Under the pieces are notes generated by a model that was not told where the DNA came from, did no database searches, and saw only the letters and a list, made by a program, of their open reading frames with translations. From positions 2,480,001 through 2,544,000 of the forward strand of contig OZ345368.1 of the NCBI GenBank assembly GCA_977006965.1: a stretch of 64,000 nucleotides of DNA, read 5' to 3'. This document shows, one piece after another, positions 42,705-52,795 of this stretch. The stretch is from Phymatolithon calcareum (taxonomy: Eukaryota > Rhodophyta > Florideophyceae > Hapalidiales). Both the position numbers and the translations under genes were made by a program. The first letter of the stretch is position 1. Each line of letters starts with the position of its first letter.

Positions 42705-44777
42705 CCCGAGAGACTTCCAATGCGACCAATTTGAAAGATATATTCAGGAGGTTGAGAAAATGGGGCCGAGCGAGGCGGCGAACACCACAAGCAAGATCAT
42801 GAAATAAAAAGCCCGGAGGAAAGGAACAAAAAAAGCTCTCGGGGCTCCTGTGCACCCAAGCAAATTCTCAGCATACATCTCAAGTGTGTGTAAGGCGGAA
42901 GAAGACTGGAATCTGCCGTTGCTTACGTTTGCGCTCAATAGGGCAATGAGGCGGCACATCGCAAGAGCATTCAACAGAGCACCGAAGGGGAAGGCGGTAG
43001 GTCCAGACGGAATTGCGGTCGAAATGTTGCACGCGAACAAAGAAGCGGGGCTCGAAATAATGCTAGCATTATGGGAAACATGCGGGAGACTCAAATGTCT
43101 TCCTCGGGCATGGCGCCAAGCAACTCTGATTCCCTTATACAAGAAAGGCCCAGCTCATGTAGCAGCAAACTACAGGCCCATATCTCTTTTAAGTCAAGCC
43201 GGGAAAATCATCGACTCAGCTCTAGATTCATACATACGCATGAACTATCGCTTCAATAAGGTTCAGCTGGGTTTTCGGAAAGACAGAAGCACATATCTCG
43301 CTATACTCCGGGCAAAAAGTTCAATGAAAAAGGGCCATCCGTTCATGGCAGTTCTTGACCTATCCGCGGCATACGATAGTGTGCCCAGGGATATCCTCAT
43401 GAAGAGGCTGACGGAGAAACTTCCTGAAGAGATAACAAGGATCGTTGCGTACCTGTTAAAACCATCGTGGGTCACATCAGCTGAAGACGAGACAGAAACG
43501 TGGTGTATCATCGACCGAGGAGTACCTCAAGGTTCTCCGCTTAGTCCATGCCTATACAATATATTCATGGACACATTCGCAGAAGCCGTCTCCAAGACAG
43601 ACAGGAACGTTTCAGAAAGCCCTGTGCAATTGTTCGCAGATGATGTTCAGCTTCAAGCGAAGACAGGACGAGGAATGCAGAAACTTCTTGATATAGCGAC
43701 CAGTTGGGCAAGCGAAAATGGCATGAAATGGAACACAAAACCAGGAAAAAGCGAAGTTCTTAAGTACAAAGGACTTCAGAAGCACATGTTTTACTTGGCG
43801 GGAGGAGAACTATATCAGGCCTGGAGACTCTCGTATCTTGGGGTAAGCATGAATAACAAGGGTGTTACGGATGACACGGCCATAGCAAGAGTTCGAAATG
43901 CTGCAGGATGCATACATAAGCTTCGGGAGCTCGGAGCGAATGTTCGAGGATTCAAACCGGTGACATGCATCAGGATCTTTAAGTCGCTAATTATCCCGAA
44001 ATGGGAGTATGCGTTACACGTTACTCCAATGACAAATCGATTGCAATCGAGTCGGCAGAGGGCTTGTTCTACAAGAATGTTTTCGGAAAGTATGCCGAAC
44101 ACCCCCGGGACCGAATGCGAGTTCTGTGCCGACTTGGACCACCAAAGATGAGGAGACGTCATCAAGCAGAAAGGTTTGCATTAAGCCTGGTAAGACACAA
44201 AAAGCGCCCTGAAGAAACAGAAGAGTTCGTTGGAAGGGATGACGACGTAAAGGAAGCAATGAAGGATATTGAATATCTCGGATGTATGAAGACTTGCGAC
44301 AAGCCTTTCAGAAAGCCCAGGAGGGATCTGTCACGAAGAAGAGGAGGAGAGAAGAAACAATTAAGGTATGGGAAAAGGAAGAAGAAGGCAGATCAATGAA
44401 GATTCCTATTGAAGGCAAGCTACCAGGGATCCTTTACATAGGAGAAAGAACAACACGTTTAAGGTGCCTAAGGTTGACATTCAACCGAGCACCCCTTTGG
44501 AGGAAATCAGTGTTGGGTGCTTACTGTGGGATTACCGCGGTGGTCGAACTAGTCGCCTTACAACGTACTCTAGCGTCATCGAAGATGAGTACAGAAATTG
44601 AGTTTGAGTGCAAGAGACTCACAGGAGCTCTTGTTGGGAGAGAATTACGAATCAAGAACGTTTTGAGCAGCCAGATGACTATAGCGTAGAGATTATGCAA
44701 GAGCTGCCCCGTTACTCCAAGGTGAGGCTTTGGGAGCTCTCAAAAATAAAATCATCAAATATCCCCGAGAGACTTCC
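42705..44777 (+). mobile_element. LINE (family A) insertion, copy 1, 14-bp target duplications
   Basis: CCCGAGAGACTTCC occurs at 42705-42718 and 44764-44777. The 2045 bp between are a plus-strand LINE, 5'-truncated before the reverse transcriptase, ending CTCAAAAATAAAATCATCAA with ATAT. It is inserted in the zinc-finger element; the surrounding frame (FPERLP) rejoins the sequence WKHLIMACHH on the right. The other block has it at 60386-62826. Confidence 0.93.
42808..44151 (+). CDS. LINE-A reverse transcriptase, copy 1
   Basis: Open frame of about 447 codons without an ATG at its beginning; an in-frame TAA precedes it at 42805-42807. Complete reverse-transcriptase blocks: AVGPDGIAVEML, NYRPISLLSQAGK, VQLGFRKDRSTY, LDLSAAYDSVP (first Asp), RGVPQGSPLSPCLYN, LFADDVQLQ (Asp pair), KWNTKPGKSEV and LSYLGVS. 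A frameshift near 44.04 kb separates the C-terminal module, which continues in overlapping frames (44001-44399 and 44282-44689: EGLFYKNVFGKYAEHPRDRM, RRRHQAERFALSLVRHKK). All catalytic residues are present, but no endonuclease and no start codon, so the copy is dead. Confidence 0.88.
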   Translation, partial: KARRKGTKKALGAPVHPSKFSAYISSVCKAEEDWNLPLLTFALNRAMRRHIARAFNRAPKGKAVGPDGIAVEMLHANKEAGLEIMLALWETCGRLKCLPRAWRQATLIPLYKKGPAHVAANYRPISLLSQAGKIIDSALDSYIRMNYRFNKVQLGFRKDRSTYLAILRAKSSMKKGHPFMAVLDLSAAYDSVPRDILMKRLTEKLPEEITRIVAYLLKPSWVTSAEDETETWCIIDRGVPQGSPLSPCLYNIFMDTFAEAVSKTDRNVSESPVQLFADDVQLQAKTGRGMQKLLDIATSWASENGMKWNTKPGKSEVLKYKGLQKHMFYLAGGELYQAWRLSYLGVSMNNKGVTDDTAIARVRNAAGCIHKLRELGANVRGFKPVTCIRIFKSLIIPKWEYALHVTPMTNRLQSSRQRACSTRMFSESMPNTPGTECEFCADLDHQR

Positions 44778-45164
44778 GTGGAAGCACTTAATTATGGCTT
44801 GTCACCATGTAGGACAAAAGACAAAGAGAAAGGCATGCAGTCGAAATGTGCTCGTTGAGAAGGTCGCGGGTGGGCGGGGAGAAGAGAAAGGCATACATCC
44901 AAGGCAAGCCACGGGCAGAACTGGCGCGAATAAATACCGAGTAAAACAAACGTGCAACGGGAAGAAATTCGCTGAGCGCATTGTCGGTCGCACACCTTGG
45001 ATACCGTTGCTGGTAGTGTCGGTAAGTGCCAACAGTGTCGGTGCCTGAGGGAGGTCAGCGTACGCGAACAGCCCGGCTGTATCCACAGTCAGCTTCTTCG
45101 CTATACGGTTCACAAGATTTTCACTCATGAAAAGCGAGCTCTTCAAATAACGAAAAGTATCTAA

Positions 45165-45210
45165 GGTGCAATGAGAAAGGGAGCCTCAATTAAACAAAAA
45201 TCCAATCCAT
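45165..45210 (+). mobile_element. 3' tail of the zinc-finger LINE-related element, copy 1
   Basis: GGTGCAATGAGAAAGGGAGC, CTCAATTAAACAAAAATCC and AATCC match the tails at 2489, 7001, 50242 and 63228. It probably closes the element that contains the zinc-finger frame at 41862, with the LINE-A insertion in between. Confidence 0.6.
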
Positions 45211-45517
45211 GCACTTTTCGTGACAGCCAGAATTATTTGCCAGTAACCCAAAATTGAGCGATGACATCCCATTGAGTGCCCTAATATAAGCTCATGGCTT
45301 TACAGCGACACACCACGATCTGAAAAAGACAAAGATGAATGAATACAAAAGAATTACTCAAGCGCTACAATAAGAATCAGTGAAATACTGAATGCATTGT
45401 TAATGGAGAGGATTAAGAAGAAGCGACTCTGAGGTCATGGAAGCTCCTCAAATAAAATTAGCAAATATCCACTATCGTTCAGTTGTCAACGATTTTGGCT
45501 CGCGCCTCTGTCAGTAC

Positions 45518-45763
45518 AGTATAGCCACTGTGTATGAACTGGACTCCGGAGAAATGATAAGGACGGAAAAGGCATTAGACTCCATACTACTCTACAGCGT
45601 CATCATAATTGACAATATGGAAAACGACGAGTCCCTGTATTAGGGACCAGGCGATATACTGGAATGAACAATTTACGAAAAGCTGCTCCCGTACAGTCTT
45701 AGGAGTGTTAATGAGGGCTTTCATATAAACAACAAATCAGTTGCGAAAAAGTATAGCCACTGT
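45518..45763 (+). mobile_element. 218-bp LINE fragment with 14-bp target duplications, copy 1
   Basis: AGTATAGCCACTGT stands at 45518-45531 and 45750-45763. The insert encodes the very end of a LINE protein (TEKALDSILLYSVIIIDNME) and closes with GAGGGCTTTCATATAAACA. It sits inside a remnant of the sequence upstream of a Hint gene: compare GGCTCTCGCCTCTGTTCGTA at 36.41 kb and at 50.03 kb. The partner block has the same at 63581-63826. Confidence 0.9.
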
Positions 45764-45919
45764 ACAGGGGTAATATTTCTTAGGAAATTTGCACCACTCG
45801 TACCTTTGGAACACAGTCGTCAGAAATACGCGGGACGGCGAGCTTTGGACTATTTTGCAATTCAATTACTCGTGTGGTGCGAACGCAACAGGCGCTTGCT
45901 CCACAAGAGACGCATTTTC

Positions 45920-46254
45920 AGTGTCATAAGCATAAACGACTGGAAACAGAAAAGGCGCTGGATGAGCTCTTACTATTTAGAAAGACACTCATGGAACGCA
46001 TGGAGACCGAAGAAGGCTTGTATTAATCCGCAGAAGGCAAGACAAAAAGTGGTCGAGACCAAGCACCAACAATCCCGTAGAGGACTGAAATAGGACTACT
46101 TTGAGTCCTGAGTTTTCCCGTCCGCCATTCTGGTGGACGTTTTGTGAGCTACACAAAGGTAGGTAGCATCAGAGGAAGCCTTGCCCATATCTTCGGAAGT
46201 CTGTGGGGCTTTTAAATAAACTTGAAAGGAAAAAAAAAAAGTGTCATAAGCATA
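45920..46254 (+). mobile_element. 305-bp LINE fragment with poly(A) and 15-bp target duplications
   Basis: AGTGTCATAAGCATA occurs at 45920-45934 and 46240-46254. The insert encodes TEKALDELLLFRKTLMERME at its start, ends GGGGCTTTTAAATAAACTTG and has an A-run of about 10. It too lies in the decayed Hint-gene upstream remnant (45.46-46.3 kb). The related minus-strand fragment is at 14750-14947. Confidence 0.9.
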
Positions 46255-47530
46255 TCTCTTGTATTGTAGGCACAATTTTGGATGAGATTTAGAGCCTGGT
46301 CAGGGCTGCGCCCAATACTATTGATGAGTATTGCTGTCCGTGACACATTATCCAATACGTATTTCTATGTATCACGCCGTGAATTATGTAGTGCAATAAA
46401 ATTGCTTCGAGCAGTAAGAAATTGCAATTAAACGATTCACGCAACACGCATTGCACAACTCATGATGAGTGGTGCAATTCATATTGTTTGGTTCAAGCCG
46501 AACAACTACGTTGCGCTACTCCCAAATCAATGACCAGAGTACACCGGGTTCACGGCTACGTTACGAATTTCGAATTTCAATTCGTTAAAATGACCAATTC
46601 GTACCACAACACGATTCGTTGACCAATAGGTATTTCAATACGCGATAGATAGTTCAATCTGAGATTGGCATTACATATTGCAATATATTGCTGTGAGAGT
46701 ACACCGTTAGGCAAGTCGATGTGTTTGGAACCCCTGAATTCTAGCGAAAATCGATATCTTAAATATTTCACAATTGCAGTACTGTTGTACGAAAAGGAAG
46801 AATCGGTCTCTCGCGCAGAAGACGTCAGACAAATGTCATACGTTGTAGTTTCGAGTGGTGGTCCCCGTGGGGGAGTCTTCGCTTCGGCTGCCTCCTCTGA
46901 CGGGACGGTTGCTAAGGTGGCAGCTCTGTGGGCATTCACCTCAAATTGCGGATTGAGGAGTTCATTGCACACGGTGCGCATCACTGCAATGGTCGTGGGC
47001 GGCCGACACCGTTCGTGGAACGGCTTTGCGCTGACGGGCGCACGACAAGGTTGCTGATAAGGGCTTTGAGCGTATGTAACGCTCTGCGACAGGTGTTCGC
47101 CGCTCTATGGGATGATGTTGGTGCTCGTTGAGGACGAGCCTCTTAGCTTACGTTTGCCGCTGGCGCGAGGCAGCATGGTCGCGTATGGCGCGCTGACGGT
47201 CGTAAGCCGTGGAATCGGTCTAAGGAGCGCGCGTGGTTCTTGGTATGCGTGTGGTGGGCGTCGCTCGCTGGTTTATTTCGTCGCCCCAGAAGGCGAGCTG
47301 CAAGAAAAGCGGGCATCGAACTCGAGTTGTGCTACGTTAGAAAGTGGATTGCATAGGGCTGTGGGTTTGTTCGATCGTTGTCAAGTTGAATGAGGAAAGT
47401 AAAGCTTTTTCGAGTTTTGGTCCTGGATTGGACCTGTTGTTTCGGTTGCTAAAACGCTCGCGTTGGATTACGCAACAGTACGGTTCATTCAATTTGAAAA
47501 AAACCTTTTAATCATTCTGCTGTACTCTAA
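46255..47530. other. Region without a recognised gene
   Basis: 46.3-46.75 kb is AT-rich with repeated ATTGCA and AATTCG words. 46.85-47.4 kb is GC-rich with frames on both strands and no motif. It is not present in the other blocks and may be an unclassified mobile element. No terminal repeats were found. Confidence 0.4.
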
Positions 47531-47538
47531 TTTTCTTT

Positions 47539-47836
47539 TCACATTTTGGAAGGCCCTCTGGCACAAAGCCAGTGGGGCGGACACATCGAATGCCATCCGG
47601 TACGGCAGCGCCTCTGGAAATTGTCAGACAGGCCTTTCAACTCACACCAGCCTGTTCTAGTCAACCCCCAGCAATAGGTCATGAAGCAGCATACTTCCCT
47701 GCCGCTGCACAAGTCCCGGAAAACAAAATGGAAGCTCATGGCTTTTCTTTGCCGTAGCACGGACAGGCGGCTTAATCGATTCGAAAACCAACCCCAATCC
47801 AACGAGCGCGAATACTGCAAAAACGATAATTCTCAT
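47539..47836 (-). pseudogene. Small six-cysteine protein, broken copy
   Basis: From ATG 47836 the signal peptide MRIIVFAVFALVGLGLVFES is readable. A frameshift after HELPF moves the remaining cysteine part into another frame (YCWGLTRTGWCELKG). The upstream Met of copies 1 to 3 is TTG here. A TATAAAA is kept at 47969-47975. It belongs to a partial block that also holds a fragment of the large cysteine-rich gene. Confidence 0.8.
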
Positions 47837-48047
47837 GGCAGAACGTTGCGCATAGCACAACACAGAGGTATTTTTCGACTGACTTCGAAATGCGACTCAG
47901 TTGCTTTGAGCTGTAACGCTCTTCACGATGCCTGATTTCACTTCCAAATATAAGTTCCTTTCATCCCGTTTTATACCACTTGAGATTTCCCCAACAGCAA
48001 AGCATAGGACTCATCCTCGCGCAACTGCTCAGGGGGTAGTGCAAACA

Positions 48048-48342
48048 GATTCCGCCGCACATAAAGGGATTGCAGAGCTCCCCGGCTTCCTGTTCCCCTG
48101 CGCAAGGAATTTATTCCGAACCGTGTTACGACAAATGAATCCGCGCTTTTGATTGCAGTGGCAGTGTTGCAGGCACCTTATACCCTCATCGCCTGGAAAA
48201 ACTCCACATCTGCCTTCCAACCAAGCATGAACGACGTAAGACAGATTGCCAAGACATGGGTTGGCTACAAACGAGAGAAGTTCGCAGTTGTGTCCCTTTG
48301 GAAGTTTGGGAAGGCAAACGGGATATGCACTAGCCCCTGTTA
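48048..48342 (-). pseudogene. Fragment of the large cysteine-rich secreted protein gene
   Basis: About 295 bp align with 30420-30716, inside exon 1 of the gene at 29-31 kb. Shared peptides are CGVF-GDE-IRCL, CNQKRGFICRNT and NKF. Several frame-breaking indels and substitutions are present (for example a lost base near the NKF segment). It shows that a piece of this gene moved into the Hint/small-cysteine cluster. Confidence 0.88.
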
Positions 48343-48354
48343 CCGTGTAACACG

Positions 48355-48567
48355 ATTCAATGAACTACAAAAACCCACCTCTGGTGTCCTTCGGGACCTC
48401 GAGGGGGAAATTTACTCCCCTGTCCTGTGACACGCTGTGATTTCAAGTTGCGGGCAGTCCTTACTTGTCCACAGCCTGAAACATGGTTAGGAGCTCGTCG
48501 AGTGCTCGCTTAGTCCAGGCGCTGTCTTCTTTGGAGAGTCTGTCCTTTGCGAGGCCATTTATCACGT
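48355..48567 (-). mobile_element. LINE-C 3' fragment, reversed
   Basis: Reverse complement of 26.89-27.10 kb. The minus strand reads NGLAKDRLSKEDSAWTKRAL and ends ALDELLTMFQAVDK. Its 3' part continues past the stop, as in the plus-strand copy. Directly to its right begins sequence shared with the Hint gene flank at 34968. Confidence 0.85.
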
Positions 48568-48772
48568 GAATCAAAAAAGAAGACCAATACTGTCCAACAA
48601 AAGATATGGGTGCCTGGTATGATACATGGACAACTTGACAAAATATGAAGAAATCGTTCGGGCTTCGTACAATTAGGCGGATAGGACACGATTTACACAT
48701 GACATACTAACTGCATGCGTTCAGAACGCGACCCGGTCACGACTTGTCCGAGAACCTTGGTTCCGCGAGCCA

Positions 48773-49998
48773 TTAAATCTTCCACTCTTGCGCACAGATT
48801 CGATAAATCCTTGTGCAGCAAACGACAAAGGACCTGACGCACGCAAGAGCGTCAGCACCCGAGCTGATAAACATTGTGAGGAAGTCAAGCACTGCGCCAG
48901 TCGCCGCGAACCGCTCGTACAGGAAGCGCAGCGGGGCTAGGAACACACCATGTGCCACTCTCGGGTGCACTGCGGTGGTGTACGCCGAGATGATGATGCC
49001 GTCGACGACGAGGTTACCGTCAATACTTTGCGGATTATTCAATCCGTTGGCGGACACGTTCTCAACAGGGACGACCCTCGACATGCTGCCATCGGAAGAT
49101 GCAACACGTCCTCAATACGGACGTTACCGGCAGAAGTGAGCTCGTAATTGATGTAAAGATAATGCGACGTGGTGAGTGTGACGGCGCGTCCGGACGCAGT
49201 GTGAAAGCGCACAAACTGCGCATGCACATCGGCATCGCGATGAGTGAAGAGGAACACGTCGAAGAAGGAAGGGAGACCGGTGGGCACGCGGTCCCCGAGG
49301 CGGAGAGTGGTCGTCGGAACGGGATATACCAGACTTAAGCTCGACTGTCGCGTGGGTCGAGAAACAAACAACACCACTGGAGCCCTTTGTGTTCCCTGTG
49401 GGGGCCGGAAAGTGCGTTTTCGATTTCGTTTGGCGCTGGTGATTCGCCGGTCACCGGTTTCGGAGTGTCGAAAGCGGCAGATGCGGTCGCGACAGGGCTG
49501 GTCGTCTCCGTAGCCATAGGGGAAGGCATTGGTGCCATTGATTGGACGGGTACAGGGGCGGGAACTTTGGATGCTTTCGGGGACGAATTCGCTCCCCGTG
49601 ATGGAGACTGTGCGAGGAAGCCCTGTGCGCACGATGACATTCCCTTTCTTTCCAGTGGTGGTATCGAGAAGGGCGCAGAGTTGCTTGCAGTTCCAGTGAT
49701 GAAAAGGGGCGCGAGTGTTTATCGGAATGGTAATCTTGGTGCGAGAGGCGGTATCGACGGAGACGGTGAAGTCGTTCGGTTCGTTGATGAAGAAGAAAAA
49801 CGAAGAAGCGGGATATTTTGTGGAACCACAGGTGCGGGCGCCTTCGTCAAAACCGACGAGCATGTTGGTGTTCTTCGATCTCGGATTGAAGGTCATGACT
49901 TTTTCCGCGTCGTTGTTGCAGAGGCCGACAGCAGCGAGGGGAAATTTGAGGGTGGCGATATTCATATCACGAACTGTCGCTTCCGAAAGGAGACTCAT
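48773..49998 (-). pseudogene. Hint (Hog) domain gene, second copy, frameshifted
   Basis: The ATG at 49998 opens MSLLSEATVRDMNIATLKFP and the frame is intact through the position where copy 1 has a stop (here GAA at 49845-49843). Later the linker (PAPVPVQSMAPMPSP) and the Hint start (WCCLFL in one frame, VVCF in another) lie in other frames, and a further shift near 49085 separates the last part (VDGIIISAYTTAV). So at least three frameshifts break it, while the T-T-S-H motif segment is still recognisable. It shows the original N-terminus of the family. Copy 1 is broken at the N-terminus and intact in the Hint domain; this copy is the reverse. Confidence 0.85.
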
Positions 49999-50228
49999 CT
50001 CTCAGTTGTCAGCGGTTATGGCTTTCGCCTCTGTCCGTACCGTACGGCCACTGTACACTGATGTTTCCAAGGAAATTAGTCCCACTTGTACCATTGCAAC
50101 CTAGTCTTCAGAAGTATGCGCCATGGAGTATTTTTGCAAACCAATTACGCGCGCCGTGCAAGTGCAACCGGCACATACGCAATACTAAATTTCATTTGGT
50201 GCTAAGCTCGAGCTTAACATCACATGAG

Positions 50229-50545
50229 ACTAGATCTAGTGGATGGATGGATGGATTTCTGTTTTATTGAAGCTCCCTTAGTCAATTATCATTGCACCTG
50301 AGAGACTTTTTGTTAAACTACAATCCTTCGCTTACGTTTTCATTTTGATTTCGGACATTTTCTTTGGACGGTTGAGAAATGGTGGTAGTTCGTTCTTGAT
50401 GGGCTGCGGAGGGCGCCGGCCCTCCTGTCCTGTGGCTTTCGAAGGGAGATATGCTTCCCATTCTTCTTTTGCGTTTGCGAGCGTGTTTCTGAAGTGATCC
50501 CTCACCTCAGTACTAATCCAGCCTGTCGAACCACTAGATCTAGTG
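50229..50545 (-). mobile_element. 291-bp LINE fragment with (ATCC)n tail and 13-bp target duplications
   Basis: ACTAGATCTAGTG stands at 50229-50241 and 50533-50545 and is itself nearly a palindrome. The minus-strand insert encodes AKEEWEAYLPSKATGQEG and PIKNELPPFL, ends with a stop, then CTCTCAGGTGCAATG, GGGAGCTTCAATAAAACAGA and ATCC repeats. It links the tail family (2489, 7001, 45165, 63228) to the zinc-finger frame at 41862. Confidence 0.92.
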
Positions 50546-50654
50546 ATAGACGCGATTTGGAAGAGATTAATAGCACTATCAACAAAATTTCATAGAATTG
50601 TCTTTAATCATTCTGCTGTACTCCATTTTTCTCTTTACAATTTGTTGGATGAAT

Positions 50655-50773
50655 ATAACTTCGTAGAAAAGACGCTTCTGACCACAGCAAGTGGAGTCGC
50701 ATGAAGCCTTCTAGACGTGCTAGCCTCTTAGGGGAATAAAGCAATCATCATCATCATCATCATAAGTTCATAG
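50655..50773 (+). mobile_element. Short retroposon with AATAAA and (ATC)n tail at the end of small cysteine-rich gene copy 2
   Basis: ATAACTTCGTAG (50655-50666) and ATAAGTTCATAG (50762-50773) are imperfect copies of one target, which stands alone in copy 1 (ATAAGTTCATAG at about 36728). About 95 bp between end AATAAAGCA and ATC repeats. The right target copy includes the stop codon of the gene, so the insertion hit its 3' end and left the coding sequence whole. Confidence 0.75.
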
Positions 50774-51061
50774 CGTAGGCCCTTTGTAACACTGCCAAAA
50801 CTTGGACGGACAATCCGAATGCTTACTGCACGTGATCATGCCAGTATCACCCCAGCGCCTCATTGGACATAAACCAGTCTTACTCCACCCATAGCATGTA
50901 GTGCCGATGCAATCACGGGAAACAGTTGGCAGCTCATGACTTTTCTCCGCCGTAGCAGGGGCTTGTGGCACAACAGATGCGGAAACCAACCCCAACGCAA
51001 CGAGCCCGAATATTGCAAAGACGATAATCCTCATGGCACAACGTTGCGCACAGCACAACAT
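50768..51061 (-). CDS. Small secreted six-cysteine protein, copy 2
   Basis: 97 residues from ATG 51061 (alternative Met at 51034). Signal peptide MRIIVFAIFGLVALGLVSAS, then VVPQAPATAEKSHELPTVSR as in copy 1. Six cysteines are kept: C-x4-C-x8-C-x12-C-x5-C-P-x5-C. The sequence between the cysteines has changed strongly (IGTT for YYGE, SKHSD for REDRE), while the signal and pro-region are conserved. That pattern suggests diversification of the mature peptide. The frame continues open upstream to 51208 without a start of similar quality. The promoter TATA is altered to TATTAAA. A short retroposon touches its stop codon. Confidence 0.8.
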   Translation of the reverse strand: MLCCAQRCAMRIIVFAIFGLVALGLVSASVVPQAPATAEKSHELPTVSRDCIGTTCYGWSKTGLCPMRRWGDTGMITCSKHSDCPSKFWQCYKGPTL

Positions 51062-51764
51062 AGAGGTTTTTTCGACTGACTTCGAAATGTGACTCAACTG
51101 CTTTGAGCTGCAACGCTCTTCACGATGTCTGATTTCACTCCCAAAACAACTTCCTTTCGTCCACTTTAATACTGCTCGAGAGTTCCTCAACAGCAAAGCA
51201 AAGGACACATGAGCGCAATAGAATCATAATGAAATCAAGCAGCGTTGCATTGTATTGTATTCTGCATCTCCCTGAGAAGTGCTTCGAAGCGGAGGGTGTA
51301 GGTTATCTCCATTATTTTTGTCAGAATACGAGGATCAGTACGAAATTCTCTGTCTCTCCCCAGGGACGACAGCAGCAGCAAGGTTTTTATGGTTAGGGAG
51401 ACTTGAGATTGCAGAGGATTCTCAGGAGTTGTAAAGCTAAGTTACACTTGGAAAGAGAATTAGATCTCGGCACTCACGGATCGAGTAGCTTCAGCAACAT
51501 GTATGATTAGTTCTGTCGCAATATTGCGCCCTGTTCTTCAATTCTGAGCTGTGCTTGCTAGACGCGTACGGCAACGGAGCAAGCGTCTGCTCGGCTCCAA
51601 CATCTTGGTCTCATTTCGACCATAAGCGTGGACCTACACCTTTAGCCCGAAGATTGTGCTCTTCTTACGAAACGGCCGTTTTTTTATTCAGTACAAAGCT
51701 TCCTTTGTACAGTATAGAGATATCCGTATCAAATCAAGTATGCATCGTGGCAGCTCTGGCCATC

Positions 51765-52115
51765 TTTCTTTCTTTAGTGCAGAAGACGTTAAGTAAAGTT
51801 AACATCTGGGGTTGTCAAGCAACCCATCATTGTTCACAAATTTGAGTACTTCAAGCGATTTCTCCCTACATAATTCCTGTACCAATAGTCTGCCGTTTTG
51901 ATAAAGCACGCGCACTGCAGCGAAGAATTAAGTGATCAACATTTTCTTTGGTTCCACCTGGGCAGGCCTTGCACATGGGGTCGTCTGGGACTAATCCGGA
52001 GCTCCGGGGATAGAAACTGTACACTTCTTGGTTTCAACGAATTGCGCGGTTTAATTATGGACCTCGCGGCTTCCATGGTCAAGGGTGCGCCTTGATGCGT
52101 CACGAGATTAGCTCT
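51765..52115 (-). mobile_element. LINE fragment with (AAAG)n tail in the middle block
   Basis: Minus strand reads CKACPGGTKENVDHLILRC, the C-x2-C...H-x4-C motif found near the end of many LINE and RTE proteins. The plus strand begins CTTTCTTTCTTT, i.e. an (AAAG)n tail. Flanks AGCTCTGG and AGCTCTCG may be target copies. The sequence is absent from the corresponding place in block 1 (near 37530). Confidence 0.7.
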
Positions 52116-52713
52116 CGTCTTACGCTACTGTAACCTAAGGATCGATTACCTCGTATGGTCTTACCGCTAAACTTTCAATTGCGCTGACGTCTTTGACAGT
52201 GGAACATTGCGTCCATGTTCATCGCCAAAAATTTTCAATTTCGACTTGATACTAAACCAATTCAATTCATCTAGGGCTCGTTCTGTGTCAGTGATTTCTT
52301 GGCCATTGATAAAGTCTTGCTCAAGGCGTCTTCCAGAGTGGACAAATCGGTGGTCGAGATATGTTTTAGTTATTGGGGGAGTCCTCCTATGTGCCCACTT
52401 GAGAGCTTGCAGTCGTTGCCGTAACCTTGGTAGTCGAAGGAACGCAACGGTGGCTGCGACTTCGAATGAACGATGCAATCTGCCGAAAAGGGGAAAAGAA
52501 AGAAATCTGGTCCAATTCCTGTCGCAATAGCATCGTACGGGCGTGAAGTTTATTGGACCTCAGGTCGATCTCGGAACTCATCCTCTCACGTCTTTCATTG
52601 CTCAACGCTGTGGAACTACACAGTCCGCACCACAATCTTAAAGATGAAACTTCGGCACAGGTTTTCCTATGCCCACCCTACAGTTAACATCTGCCTCGTA
52701 GTAAACCCGCAGT

Positions 52714-52795
52714 TTTGATATTTCCTGCACCCTTGCTGATCAGAAAGATTGCGCGCGCAATATTTCTGATCAGCAACAATGCAGGAAATATCAAA
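52714..52795. repeat. 81-bp hairpin, middle copy
   Basis: Same foldback as at 38598-38678 and 56944-57024, in the older block. The left arm has CACCCTTGC and the right arm GCAACAATGC, so this copy pairs less well on one arm. Confidence 0.92.

Larger units (their letters stand above)
36137..45770. repeat. Segmental duplication, block 1 (partner 54482-63833)
   Basis: From GTGAGAGGCGG at 36139 to TGTACAGGGG ending at 45770 the sequence is nearly identical to 54482-63833 in the same orientation. Coordinates differ by 18345 at the left end, 17667 in the middle and 18063 at the right. The jumps are explained by one LINE insertion here and one MITE in the partner. Only scattered single-base differences are seen, well below one per hundred. 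It contains the start of the Hint gene, the small cysteine-rich gene and a 8.7-kb spacer of nested elements. Confidence 0.95.

Noticed and set aside
42450-45048. A host gene interrupted by LINE-A (frames 42450-42734 and 44778-45048 rejoin across the target site)
   Set aside because: The frames do rejoin, but there is no start codon, and the flanks carry the zinc-finger part and the tail of another LINE-like element. It is more likely element sequence than a host gene.
49387-50104. Plus-strand frames of 224 and 129 codons opposite Hint copy 2
   Set aside because: These are antisense shadows. The same shadow appears opposite copies 1 and 3 because the underlying gene is repeated.
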